NCBI RefSeq assembly: GCF_964204865.1
Contig: NC_135263.1
Location: forward strand, 17,839,426 to 17,903,425
Source of the DNA: Styela clava
Taxonomy: Eukaryota; Chordata; Ascidiacea; Stolidobranchia; Styelidae
Length of the DNA: 64,000 nt
Direction of reading: 5' to 3'
Below, one piece after another: positions 1 through 9,900 of this stretch. The notes below the pieces were generated by a model. That model was not told the origin of the DNA. It searched no databases and worked only from the letters and a program-made list of their open reading frames with translations. The position numbers and the translations under genes were made by a program. Positions within the stretch are counted from its first letter, which is position 1, and every line of letters begins with the position of its first letter.

Positions 1-390
1 TTTTTTTCATATTTCAGTGAATACGCTGCTTTGGTTTTATTGTTCCCCCAAAACCAACTTTCGGTGATTAATATTTTGCCGATATTGAGAGTTTACTTTT
101 TTCTTAACTCTCAATTTCTTGTATGTTTTTGATTATTGGCCCTGTCTTTTATATTCAATTGTTTGTCTCATTTGAAGAACAGTTCATTGGAAATACTCAG
201 TAGGCCTAGTGCTTTTGTTGAATTGTAACAAAAATGATTCGGCTGTGTGGATATTGCGATTCTAATTAGTAATCAAAACCAGAGAATCAAATTGTTTTTG
301 TTTATTAGGATTGAAAACAATAGACAATTAATAGCTTCCAAAGCCATAAATATAAATTTAATCTACCTGTACCGATTTTGCTATTAGTTA
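1..390. other. Intergenic, no gene seen
   Basis: AT-rich sequence up to the left target-site copy of the first mobile element. I see no coding region, RNA gene or clear repeat here. Confidence 0.5.
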
Positions 391-399
391 TTTCAGGTA

Positions 400-1188
400 G
401 GGTCTTACTACTTACTGAATACAGCGCGAAACACCGCAAAGAGCGCAAAACAGCGCGAAACAGCGCAAAAGAGCGCGAAACAGCGCAAAATAGCGCGAAA
501 CAGCGCAAAAGAGAGGAAAACAGCGCGAAACAGAAGGAAACCAGCGCAAAACAGAGGGAAACAGCGCAAAACAGGAGACGTAGTCATTACCACCTCCTGC
601 CACGAAAGAACCACGGCGCCTCTCGCCATGGTTTTATGGCGCTATTTCCGGCATATTTACAAGGTTATGTACCGGATTATAGGTCACCATGCGAAATTTT
701 ATCTACCTTTTTGGTGCTCCAGAAGTATGTGCAGCAATATGTCGCACAACCTGAATCCGCTACACACACACATACTCTTTTCAGGTTGTGCGCCATCTTG
801 GTGCACATACTTCTGGAGGTCCCTTTTACCTAACCCTAACCCTAAAGCCAACCATATCCATATGGAAAATGTTCTTAATTATGGTACCCAAAATGTGTCA
901 CCAGCAGGGGCAGACCTGTCATTACAGCATTACTGGCTACATACGTTGGTTTGTGTTTTTAATTTGCTGGCGTGGTACTCCAACTCAAAACAAGGTGCCC
1001 CGAACTCATTGCAAAAAATTTTTCTGCTTCACACTGTTTCCCTCTGTTTTGCGCACTTTCGCGCTGTTTCCACACTGTTTTGCGCTGTTTCCCTCTGTTT
1101 TGCGCTGTTTCGCGCTGTTTTGCGCTGTTTCGCACTGTTTTGCGCTCTTTGCGGTGTTTCGCGCTGTATTCAGTAAGTAGTAAGACCG
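400..1188. mobile_element. Non-autonomous foldback DNA transposon with GCGC-type subterminal arrays
   Basis: The ends are near-identical inverted repeats starting GGTCTTACTACTTACTGAAT. Inside each end is an array of short units alternating GCGCAAAACA and GCGCGAAACA, in opposite orientation at the two ends. The element is flanked by a perfect 9-bp direct repeat, TTTCAGGTA, at 391-399 and 1189-1197, so it is one insertion of 789 bp. Nine-bp duplications are typical of Mutator-like elements, but no transposase is present, so the superfamily is inference. The open frames across it come from the low-complexity arrays and are not genes. A second copy of the core lies near 55.3 kb and a related right end near 54.8 kb. 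Confidence 0.85.
713..822. mobile_element. Short MITE (GGTRCTCC family) nested in the 400-1188 element
   Basis: A 110-bp hairpin-forming element with ends GGTGCTCC and GGAGGTCC. The inner arms read AGAAGTATGTGCAGCAATATG and their complement, meeting at AACCTGAA/TTCAGGTT. The related core at 55.3-55.6 kb lacks it, giving an empty-site comparison. The target duplication is not clean at this copy. Confidence 0.75.
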
Positions 1189-1197
1189 TTTCAGGTA

Positions 1198-1960
1198 TAC
1201 AGAAACAATCAGACTTACAACTTTCTTCTAATTTTACTATAACTGTATAATAAAATTGAAGACTAATATTGTAAATAGACCAAAAATTTTCATGTTCCAA
1301 TTTATGGTTAATAAATTCTTCCATATCGAAGGAAATTCACTTTATTCTATTGCATATTGAAGACAAAAAGCCTTCATTGCTTTAATTCCTTTCACCAGAT
1401 GACACATCCATTTTTCTATCCTTTATTTTATATTTCCACTATAGTACGGTACAGTATTTGTCAAATCAATAAATTGGGTGTATCTTTATTATATATTCTT
1501 CCAAATTATTGGAAATTGCTGTATAACGGGATATGACCTATATTATGTTGTGCTTGAGGTTATCGGAAAATCTGTAAATAATTGATCATGATTTATGACC
1601 CTTCTGTAGCATCAGTGTAAGGTGATGTTTAAGTATAAATTATTTTGCAAAACTCAGATAAATTCCCGAATTGAATCAAAGCACTAGTTAAATGTTATCA
1701 TTTGATTAAATAACAATTATCAAGAATATCAGATGATATCTGAGATTCATTTATTGAAATAATATATTTGTGGATGATGAATTTCGATGGAGAATATAAT
1801 ATGTTTCTACCAACAAACCAAATATACCCAGTTATTATCATTATCATATTATAGTATCAACAGCTTATTTCTTATAACGTTTGATTAACCAACGTGATTT
1901 TGAATACATATTTCGATAATTTTTAATTCATTTTAACTATTCCTTGTTCATAATATACTT
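1198..1960. other. Intergenic upstream of the kinase gene
   Basis: AT-rich sequence without a recognisable repeat or open frame. It should hold the promoter of the kinase gene, but I cannot pick a core promoter with confidence. Confidence 0.4.
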
Positions 1961-1967
1961 ATTACAG
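1961..1967 (+). promoter_or_regulatory. Candidate 5'-leader splice acceptor (cis or trans)
   Basis: A pyrimidine-rich tract ends in ATTACAG about 34 bases before the kinase ATG. It could accept a 5'-UTR exon or, if the organism trans-splices, a spliced leader. Which of these applies is inference. Confidence 0.35.
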
Positions 1968-2001
1968 TATTTAGGAACTTGTATAGGTATATATAAGTTT
2001 G

Positions 2002-3954
2002 ATGGAGAATTACAGAGTTCTACAAAGACTGGGGAAAGGAGCTCAAGGTTCAGTATACCTTGTGGAAAGCAAAATGGATAAAGGCTCATATGTGCTCAAA
2101 AAGGTAGAATGCAATGATGAAGGGGAAGCGAATAAAGCTTTCAAAGAAGCCATGGCACTACAGGAGCTGAAACATCCATTTATTTGTGGATACAAAGAAT
2201 TCTTTGTGACATGGGATAAAGAAGAATCTGCTATGTTCGTCTGCATAGTGATGAATTTTTATGAAATGGGAGATTTGGCAAAAGTCATCAAAACAAAACG
2301 ACAGAAGCAAGAACCGATTGAAGAAATGATTATCAAAAAATGGACAGGACAGATGATTGAAGGTTTGGTCTTTGTTCACAATAAACAAGTCATTCATCGA
2401 GATCTGAAGCCGAGCAACATATTCATGACCAAGCAATTAAATATTACTATCGGAGATTTTGGAGTGGCAACCGTGATGGGTGACGCACGAACTCGCACAA
2501 GAACAACTGTTGGATCAATGAATTGGATGGCTCCTGAGGTTATGGATAGGCCATATGATGAGAGGAGTGACGTTTGGTCTCTCGGATGCATTATTTTAGA
2601 AATGGCCACTTGTTCTACCATGGACACAGTGCAGATTTCAAGTTCTTTGTTTGAGATAAAACAAAACCCACAATGTCTGGAAGATGCTCTTGTCGATGTT
2701 GGGAAAGCAGGATATTCTGCTAATCTTTGTCAACTTATTCGTACTATGCTGAGAAGGAATTTTCAACAAAGACCTACCATGACTGAATTGGTGGTATATC
2801 CTTATGTTCAAGAATGTTTGTCGCTGAATCCTGAAACAACACTTGTGAAAAAGAAGACTTCTTCCTCAGCTGTAACCGATCCTCTTCCAAAAAATCAGGG
2901 AATACCGGCTGTCATAGCATATATGTCAAAAAATTCAGATAACGAAGAAGCCCAAAAGCAATCATTGGAATATCTTGATGAATTATCACAGTTGCCTGGC
3001 AACTCTTTTACTGATAACGTAAAGAAACAAGTTGTTAAAGCTATGTCAGACCATATAGCTGAGATAAATATCCAGATACACGGGTGCAATATTCTTTCCA
3101 ATATTCTTGGATCTGTTGGCGATGGAGATATTTTGTATTCAAAACAAATAATGCAGCCAATACTTTTAGCTATGCGATCGCATCCATCCAGTTCAGATCT
3201 CCAAACTGTGGCATGTTCGGTCATTATGGCTCTTTCAGCAGACGAATGTGCTGCTGATGTCATTGGGGAGATTGGTGGCATTCAAGATATTCTAGCTGCT
3301 ATGCGACAGTTTCCTGATAATGCAACTATTTGTGCAAATTGTTGTGGTGCACTCTGGAGCTTGGCAGTCAATGAAACCAATACTAGCATCGTGACCAAAG
3401 AGCAAGGCCTTGGCGATGTATGTAAAGCTATGGAGCAGCACAGCAAAGTTCCTGAAGTTGTTGAAACAGCTTGTTCTGCAATCTGGTCATTATCTCTCGA
3501 AGATGATAATATTGAAATGCTGTCTGATATTGCTATTTCATTAATTGTGGAAGCACTTCAAACACACATGAAAGATGCCAGAGTAATTAAAAATGCATTT
3601 ATGGCTCTTGCAAGTATAATCACATGTGATGAAGTATGTGCATTTAGAGTGATTGTTCCGGGTTCAGATATGCTTGGCTTACGAACCATGCTAGATGCAT
3701 TCAAGAAACATGAAGATAATGCCGACATTGCTGAGAATTTCTGTACAGTGATCGCTGAATTATCAGAATATGATGATGTCGCAAAAGAAATTAAATCTCC
3801 GGCTTTCAAACTGCCAGAAGTTTTTGCCAAGATACGAGACAATTACAAGTCAAATGATGAGATAGTTTCAGCCATCTCTACAATACAAAAAAAGCTTGGA
3901 TTCAAGGCAAATCAGCCTAGTAAGCCAGCTCAAAAGTCAAAGCAGAAAAAATAA
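2002..3954 (+). CDS. STKLD1: STKLD1-like protein kinase with C-terminal ARM-like repeats, single exon
   Basis: The 650-residue product is probably a Ser/Thr kinase of the NEK-like/STKLD1 type. Residues 4-275 form a kinase domain: Gly loop GKGAQGSV at 11-18, the presumed VAIK lysine K33, HRDLKPSN at 132-139, DFG at 152-154 and APE at 177-179. Residues about 300-630 are helical repeats rich in Leu, Ala and Cys (for example 'ANCCGALWSLA' and 'ETACSAIWSLS'), which look like armadillo repeats. The tail is Lys-rich. Kinase followed by ARM repeats is the STKLD1 layout; NEK10 is another ARM-containing relative but differs in order. The ATG at 2002 is used because the in-frame triplet before it is TTG. 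As I recall, vertebrate STKLD1 is listed as a likely pseudokinase, yet here the catalytic motifs are intact. The lack of introns stands out beside the 29-exon and 5-exon neighbours and could mean a retrogene. Confidence 0.85.
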   Translation: MENYRVLQRLGKGAQGSVYLVESKMDKGSYVLKKVECNDEGEANKAFKEAMALQELKHPFICGYKEFFVTWDKEESAMFVCIVMNFYEMGDLAKVIKTKRQKQEPIEEMIIKKWTGQMIEGLVFVHNKQVIHRDLKPSNIFMTKQLNITIGDFGVATVMGDARTRTRTTVGSMNWMAPEVMDRPYDERSDVWSLGCIILEMATCSTMDTVQISSSLFEIKQNPQCLEDALVDVGKAGYSANLCQLIRTMLRRNFQQRPTMTELVVYPYVQECLSLNPETTLVKKKTSSSAVTDPLPKNQGIPAVIAYMSKNSDNEEAQKQSLEYLDELSQLPGNSFTDNVKKQVVKAMSDHIAEINIQIHGCNILSNILGSVGDGDILYSKQIMQPILLAMRSHPSSSDLQTVACSVIMALSADECAADVIGEIGGIQDILAAMRQFPDNATICANCCGALWSLAVNETNTSIVTKEQGLGDVCKAMEQHSKVPEVVETACSAIWSLSLEDDNIEMLSDIAISLIVEALQTHMKDARVIKNAFMALASIITCDEVCAFRVIVPGSDMLGLRTMLDAFKKHEDNADIAENFCTVIAELSEYDDVAKEIKSPAFKLPEVFAKIRDNYKSNDEIVSAISTIQKKLGFKANQPSKPAQKSKQKK

Positions 3955-5098
3955 GACAACTGTTCCATAAGGCCATTTGGTGATTTTTCTAATTGAAGAA
4001 AGTCATGTATTCTGTGCTCTTTAAATGCCCAGAATAGAAGCAATGAGAAGCTGTATCTGGAAATATTTGTTGGACTTGTACTGTGCATGTGCAGAACTAG
4101 AATTCATATAAATTTTCTCTATAATTTGCCCTCCTTGTTGAGTTACTTTTAATGGAAAACTATTTTTGTTACCAATTAATTTTGGTTGATTCTTACTTCT
4201 ATTTGAGCCTTTTTTTCATGGCGAATGGTACCTAACTTGAGTGGTACTTATATGGTCGTTACTGTATTGTATAGTCTTGCTATCATAGAATTATCATGTG
4301 TTTATTGATAGTAATGACTTATCAAAATCACTGTTGATTTTGATAATCAAATATTACACTTCTTTACGTTTACTTTGCCCAATGCCAGACGATGATAGGG
4401 TAATGTGTATTGATATATTGGTTTGCGCAACGCAAGGTCAACATCCTTACCGTTGTCTGTAAGTGGTAGAACCATTCTGGTGTAATCAGCATCTGCTAGA
4501 TTTGAGATTATTATATATTATTGATTTAATCCGTCTATATTCAAAACATTTATGTTACATCTCAAAATTGAATGAATACTGAAAAGTTTGATCATTTTGA
4601 AATATGAAGATTGTATTTGACCGAAAGAAATGCTTACAGTTAGCTACCAATAACACATAATTAAACATTAATTTTAAATCTCATTTAATCATATTCTGTG
4701 CGTGATCTAATGAGATACAGAGATGTGCTATGCAGTTTATATTTTGCGTAGTGTTTTTTATATTTGCCGTAAGAAGCTGTCTTCATTTATGCCTCACTAT
4801 GTTAGTCTCCACTGTTTGTTATTACACATTAGTATTCTTGCACTTGATATTTCATATATACCGTTAATTTTACCAAGGTTTACTCATTGGTCATATAATT
4901 TTGTGCACTGATATGCACTATGCGCAATAAAATATATTGAATTATTTGTTTTGTAATCGGATTATTTAGTTTTATTTCAGGCAAAATTTGATACAAAACA
5001 ATAAATCAAGGGCAGCTGTATGTTTAGATATGTAGTAGACCTTGGAACCGCGTTTCGTGGTTTTCCATATAATTCAGTCGTCTCTGCCAAATTGTGTA
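3955..5098. other. 3' UTR and intergenic
   Basis: This stretch follows the kinase stop codon. It is AT-rich with no supported gene. The small open frame at 4723-4911 has no codon or motif support. Confidence 0.4.
4926..4931 (+). terminator. Candidate poly(A) signal AATAAA for the kinase gene
   Basis: AATAAA lies about 970 bases after the kinase stop. The base composition is AT-rich, so chance occurrence is possible. Confidence 0.3.
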
Positions 5099-5106
5099 AA
5101 AAGTAC

Positions 5107-6328
5107 GGCGCCCCAGAGGTATGTGTACCAATATGGAAGTAACTAATTTTGTTCGCCTATTCTACATGGGGCTACCAACCGTCCCGGAATTGACGTATGG
5201 CGTCCCGGACCCGGGCTGGGCTACCGTTGTCCCGGAATTTACTGACAACCAAGTCGTTCCGAAATGGAAGGCCATGTAATCGTGTCGGCTTTGTTCAAAA
5301 CTGGAAACGGATGTAATAAACGCAAATATTTTTTTTGAAATTTAAATAGAAGTGAGTTGAAACTTGTGGATAAGACATGTTTCGTCAACGGTGATTTAGA
5401 TTTATTAGTTTTTTTTAAACTAAAACTGATATTTAGCCTAGTACTTATTAATATCTTCCATATGAAAAAGGAGTTGAAGTGTAAGTATTTAGGTCTCCCT
5501 AAATATCACATAGAGAAAGAGCTTTGGAGAAAAGCTATACCGAGAGAAAATGGTACTAGTGAGCCTTTTTTATCCTTATAATATATATGTGATAACCTAT
5601 ATTTTACTGTAAAGAATTATTTAATTATAAAATAAAACTGAAAAGAGTTTAAAAGCTAATTTTTTAAAATAGTACAGTAAGTTAGACCGTGAATAAATAT
5701 TAATGCGTTAGAGTCTAACGTATTAATATTGTCTAACGGTTACCAAAGCTTTAAAAAACTTAATCCAGTGAGATTTGGAGATTTGTTGAAAAATTTAGTC
5801 ATTATGATTGCGGTGTGTAACAATATTTTGTGTTTCTTGTTTTTATTAGTATATAAGGCACTGCTAGCGTGATATACTTGAGATACTGAGATACTCTACT
5901 TGGCACAAATTGTACATTTTCCCTGTTTTAGTTTTTTGCGTTTATGCCTCAAAGAGCCAACATTTCACAAGTTTCTCTAATTATGATAAAATTATTTACA
6001 GGCTTGGTGTTTGTGAGAATAACGCTGCACAATCATCACTCTTTGGCGCGCGGCGCGCATTGTTGCTATTGATGTCTTTTGTGTCTCATAAGCTTTTGTT
6101 GCATCAATTTTCAAATTATAGACATTGAGGTGTCCCGGAATGGCTTAACACAAAGTTGGCAACCCTAACTTAATATCAAGCTGTGTAAAGAGACTGAAAC
6201 CTATGGGCAGGGGGTATATTCACTTGGCTAAAACAGACATTTCCCGAACTCGTAATAGAACTAAAATAGGAAAATCGGAGTAAAATTGAGGTCTTACCTG
6301 GTACACATACTACCGGTACGGGAGTACC
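5107..6328. mobile_element. Long-form GGYRCTCC MITE, interrupted by a hAT-like element
   Basis: The left end is GGCGCCCC followed by the family's ATATGGAAGTAACTAATTTT segment. The right end carries the matching GGTACACATACT...GGGAGTACC. The flanks AAAAGTAC (5099-5106) and AAAGGTAC (6329-6336) match at 7 of 8 bases, an 8-bp target duplication. About 1 kb of unrelated DNA (5168 to about 6168) splits the family segment TTACATCAAG, so the MITE is older than that insertion. Confidence 0.8.
5168..6168. mobile_element. hAT-like non-autonomous element nested in a MITE
   Basis: The ends GGGGCTACCAAC and GTTGGCAACCCT are imperfect inverted repeats of the hAT type, with CCCGGAAT blocks just inside both ends. 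The flanking 8-mers TTCTACAT and CTTAATAT both resemble the expected uninterrupted CTTTACAT, which fits a decayed 8-bp duplication. It holds a near-perfect 15-bp palindrome pair around 5700-5730 (TATTAATGCGTTAGA and its complement with one mismatch). No transposase is recognisable; the open frames at 5357 and 5910 show no known motif. Confidence 0.65.
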
Positions 6329-6336
6329 AAAGGTAC

Positions 6337-6785
6337 AATGGCAAATACCACATTAATGCTTATATTCATTGCAGGAGTTATCGGTACTCATTTTAAAAAC
6401 AAATAAACTTCATAGGCTGCATCTACTTCACCTTGACGCCATGTATTCCTGCGCATAATAGGACACCGGTATAATTTCGTTAGCTTAGATTCTACATAAC
6501 GTTATAACTTTTGTGTTTTAGCAATTTGGCTTTCACTTGACTTGTACAGGAGGAATCATCTTCAACTTTTATCTGATGGCGAAGTGCGCATTATTTACCT
6601 AATAAGTTATCTATGTGTACGCCTGTACGGTATCTCCTACCTCCGCCTTTTGAGGATTGTAATGATAGTTAGTTATATTTCATCATTATTATAGTATAGA
6701 TTAGAACTTCTGTATAAGATTTGTACCGTATCCTGTGTCGACGCCGTCTCGCGAAAATTTTACGAACTGTTGACTCATACAATCT
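6337..6785. other. Intergenic
   Basis: No gene or repeat recognised between the MITE and the 3' end of the minus-strand gene. Confidence 0.4.
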
Positions 6786-6790
6786 TACTG

Positions 6791-6796
6791 TTTATT
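6791..6796 (-). terminator. Candidate poly(A) signal AATAAA for the tail-anchored protein gene
   Basis: TTTATT on the plus strand gives AATAAA on the minus strand about 110 bases after the stop codon at 6907. An AT microsatellite (6853-6868) lies between them. Confidence 0.35.
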
Positions 6797-6906
6797 TCTC
6801 GCCCAATGTTTAGAAAATAAAGCCTTCTTTCACCTGTTTAGTTCATTTTATAATATATATATATATATTCAAACTGTTTCACATATATATAAAAAGTACA
6901 ACTATT

Positions 6907-9900
6907 TCACGTAAGGATGATGATGTAAGCAAGCACGGCTGGTATTATGATTAGCGGCAGTGCAAATATACAGAACTTGACGATTGTCTCGTTTGTTGAG
7001 CTTGGGTTATAATCCAAAGAAATAACTTGGATAATATTTCGAAATATGGCTGCCATTACTTCGGAAACATCTTCGCTTTCGATGTCATCATTCTGATTCT
7101 GCTTTGATTGATTTTGATCTGTAAAAATAATTACTGCATTTATGTTGTCGTCAAGGGTGATTGCTGATCTGTGTAGCCGCCCACTACTGGGTCTGGACAT
7201 CATGTTCAACTAGTTAAAAAAAATTATTTCGATGGGTATATGACAACCCAATAGTCCAGCAAGTTAAGAAGAAAATGGTAAAAATACACGAAACCTCTCC
7301 TTCATTACATATTATGATGGAATTTTACAATCATGAGATGTTTTATCGAGTGAGTAATGTTTACTCTGGTGTTGCCGACTAGTAAAAATGTCAACAATGG
7401 GACATTAACATCGTTTTATGTTTGCTAACATAGAAATATTTAGCATTTTTATTCTGGTAATAGACAAGTTACTATATAAAATAGATTATTGAAGTCTGTG
7501 AGTGAAACTATTGTGGAATAATATCCAAGATTCAAATTTATGATAATAAGTATTTCTTTGTATTTGTCATCATTACCTAGTTAGGATTCAGTATAATGTT
7601 TGAATTATAAAAAATGTCATACCCAGGAATGAGTAAGTTCTTTATAACATGCATTATTATGAAGACAATTGCAGTTGTATAATAATCGAATTACCGTTGC
7701 AAATTTGCAAATACTATGCTAACGTAACACAAGTGAGCAGCGGGACTCTTGAATTGCATAGTATAATCATGTTTATTCTTGCTACCGTATCCTTCAATAT
7801 ACGGCATTGAGGTAGGGAGTGATAGGGAAATAGTTTTGCGTAAACTCAACTGAATATTTGCAATGTTCTTAACTTCATATTTGGGAAGCAATACATGAAT
7901 TACATTAGGGTATAAACTAGATCCAATTAATCCAAACAACAACAATGATCAGTCGATAATATTTATTTTGCCCTCTTCTCTTGTATGTCTATAAAGCTAG
8001 TAGTGTTAGGGCTATATTAAAATCAAATTTGGCACTCATCTAATAAGAAAGTCAAGTTTTGTTGCAATTCATAGAATTCTACAACAGAATATTCTGAACA
8101 TTTCCATTGTTAATTAATATATATACATTTTCACTTGGGTAATGCCTTACCTTGATCTTGCTGATTTCCTTCTTCCTTGATGATTGGTTGATCATCTTTA
8201 TTAAAAGTCATACCAAATTTTCTTCGCTTTTGCCTCCATACTGTCCTGCGATTGACAACTGAAGCGACTGTTTGAAAGGACATTCGTTGTGGAACGTTCT
8301 CATCTTTTTCTGCCTCTACTGCCTCGGCTTCTGTTATTAACGATTGAGATCGATTTTTCATTCTTCGCCTTCTGAGGCTGACAGTGTCGTTCGAATATAT
8401 AGGAAGACCACTGTGCAGTATATCTGAAACTTTATCACGTTCTTCGTCGTAATCATGTACCGATTTCATAAACGGCGTTGGTGAATCTGTAAGTTCTGCT
8501 ACGTCGGTATCGGTTTCAGTAGTCGGTGTCGAACTACCGCTTTCATTAATGTCGGCTTTTGATCCATGTAATTCTGTGTAGAGATCATCTTTGGAAGTTT
8601 TACCACTGCGTAATCCTTCAAACATGTCTGTTGGATTTGTCGCTTCAGTAAATTCCTCATTTTGAAAACCTGGTATATTTGTAATTGGTTTATCGTCTTT
8701 GGCAATAGGATAATCTCCAACTTCCATTGCATACTTCTCGGAAATGTTGTCGGCACCTTGACATTTCACTTGGCTCTGACACTCGTGGCTTTCTTGGGCA
8801 ATATCTGCGTGTTTTGGATTGATATTGGGATCATATTTTTTGTGAAAATCTACAATTTCATTAACAATGTTTTGAGGGGTTTCTTCGCAGTCATCTTTCG
8901 GGATGACGTCTTCCTGTTGCCCTTTCTCTGGCAATACAGGACCACGAATTGGATCAAAAACTTCAGGGATAATCCTTTCATCGTTACAATTTTTCACCAT
9001 TTGTGCTTCAGGTTCCTCAACCTTATCTATATCAGGCCCGTTTTCAGATTGCACATCGATTTTCACACCTTCTAGCTTGGTATTGTTGCGATAGGGCACG
9101 GAAATAGCCTTTCCAATTGTCTCCGTTACTATTGAACAGCCATCTCGAGAATCTGCAGACAAATTAAGTCAATTAACAAACAAATACATACATAACCCTG
9201 CAGTATTGGGTAAAACAAAGTCTTTGACAATTCGAATGGAATTGCATACAATACATGCTACTTACAACCCCAAAGTCACAAAGGGATTTTCCACGAGTTT
9301 GACCAAAACACCACAGCATTCTGGGGTTTTTGTGACACGCCTGCGCTCCCCCCCCCCCCTCCATTTTAAACTTCTAGGGTTATTATACTCTATTGATCGG
9401 ACACAAAATGACTCGGTCAGTCATTTCATGTAGTTTATGTAATACAATCACAATTTCAATTACACGTTGAAAATGAAGTCTTGTAGTCATTCATAAGCTT
9501 TTCGGCACAGTGGCAACGCATAAGTGTAACGCACGTCACAGGTTACATGTTTTGGTCCTGGGTGATGGTAAATAGCAGATAGTTTGATTATAGTGTCATA
9601 ATAATATCACACGAATATGAATGTGAGCAATATATTTTCCTTCAATTTTATATGAAAATTGATAAATTTGCACCTGGATAAACATTATCTGCTCTGAAAT
9701 CGCCCTCCTTAATTCTTTCTAATTCCATATCGGATTGTTTGAAATTACTCGTCGCCAAGTTTTCATCTAAATATAAGAGAAATTTGCGTTTTTTCAAACA
9801 ATATCACATTTTACAAATTCTAATATTTGTGTATAATAAATTTATGTGTATTTTCTAATATATATGCTTCCTGGCAACGAAATACCGTACTAAAATTTAT

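Noticed and set aside
829..845. (CCCTAA)n as a true telomere or chromosome end
   Set aside because: Only about three units, inside a transposon with target duplications and flanked by ordinary sequence on both sides.
378..1324. Overlapping open frames of 60-180 codons on both strands rich in Arg/Ala/Phe/Cys
   Set aside because: They arise from the GCGC-type arrays of the 400-1188 transposon, exist in several frames at once and contain no domain.
1990..1997. TATATAAG as a TATA box for the kinase gene
   Set aside because: It lies only a few bases before the ATG, too close for a core promoter.
1999..2001. Start of the kinase frame at a TTG
   Set aside because: The first ATG (2002) follows directly; non-ATG initiation is unlikely in an animal gene. 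The same applies to the frame opening at TTG before the fusion-gene ATG at 38846.
8662..9094. Plus-strand frames of 63-137 codons
   Set aside because: They are antisense shadows of the 1,002-nt coding exon of the 678-residue gene.
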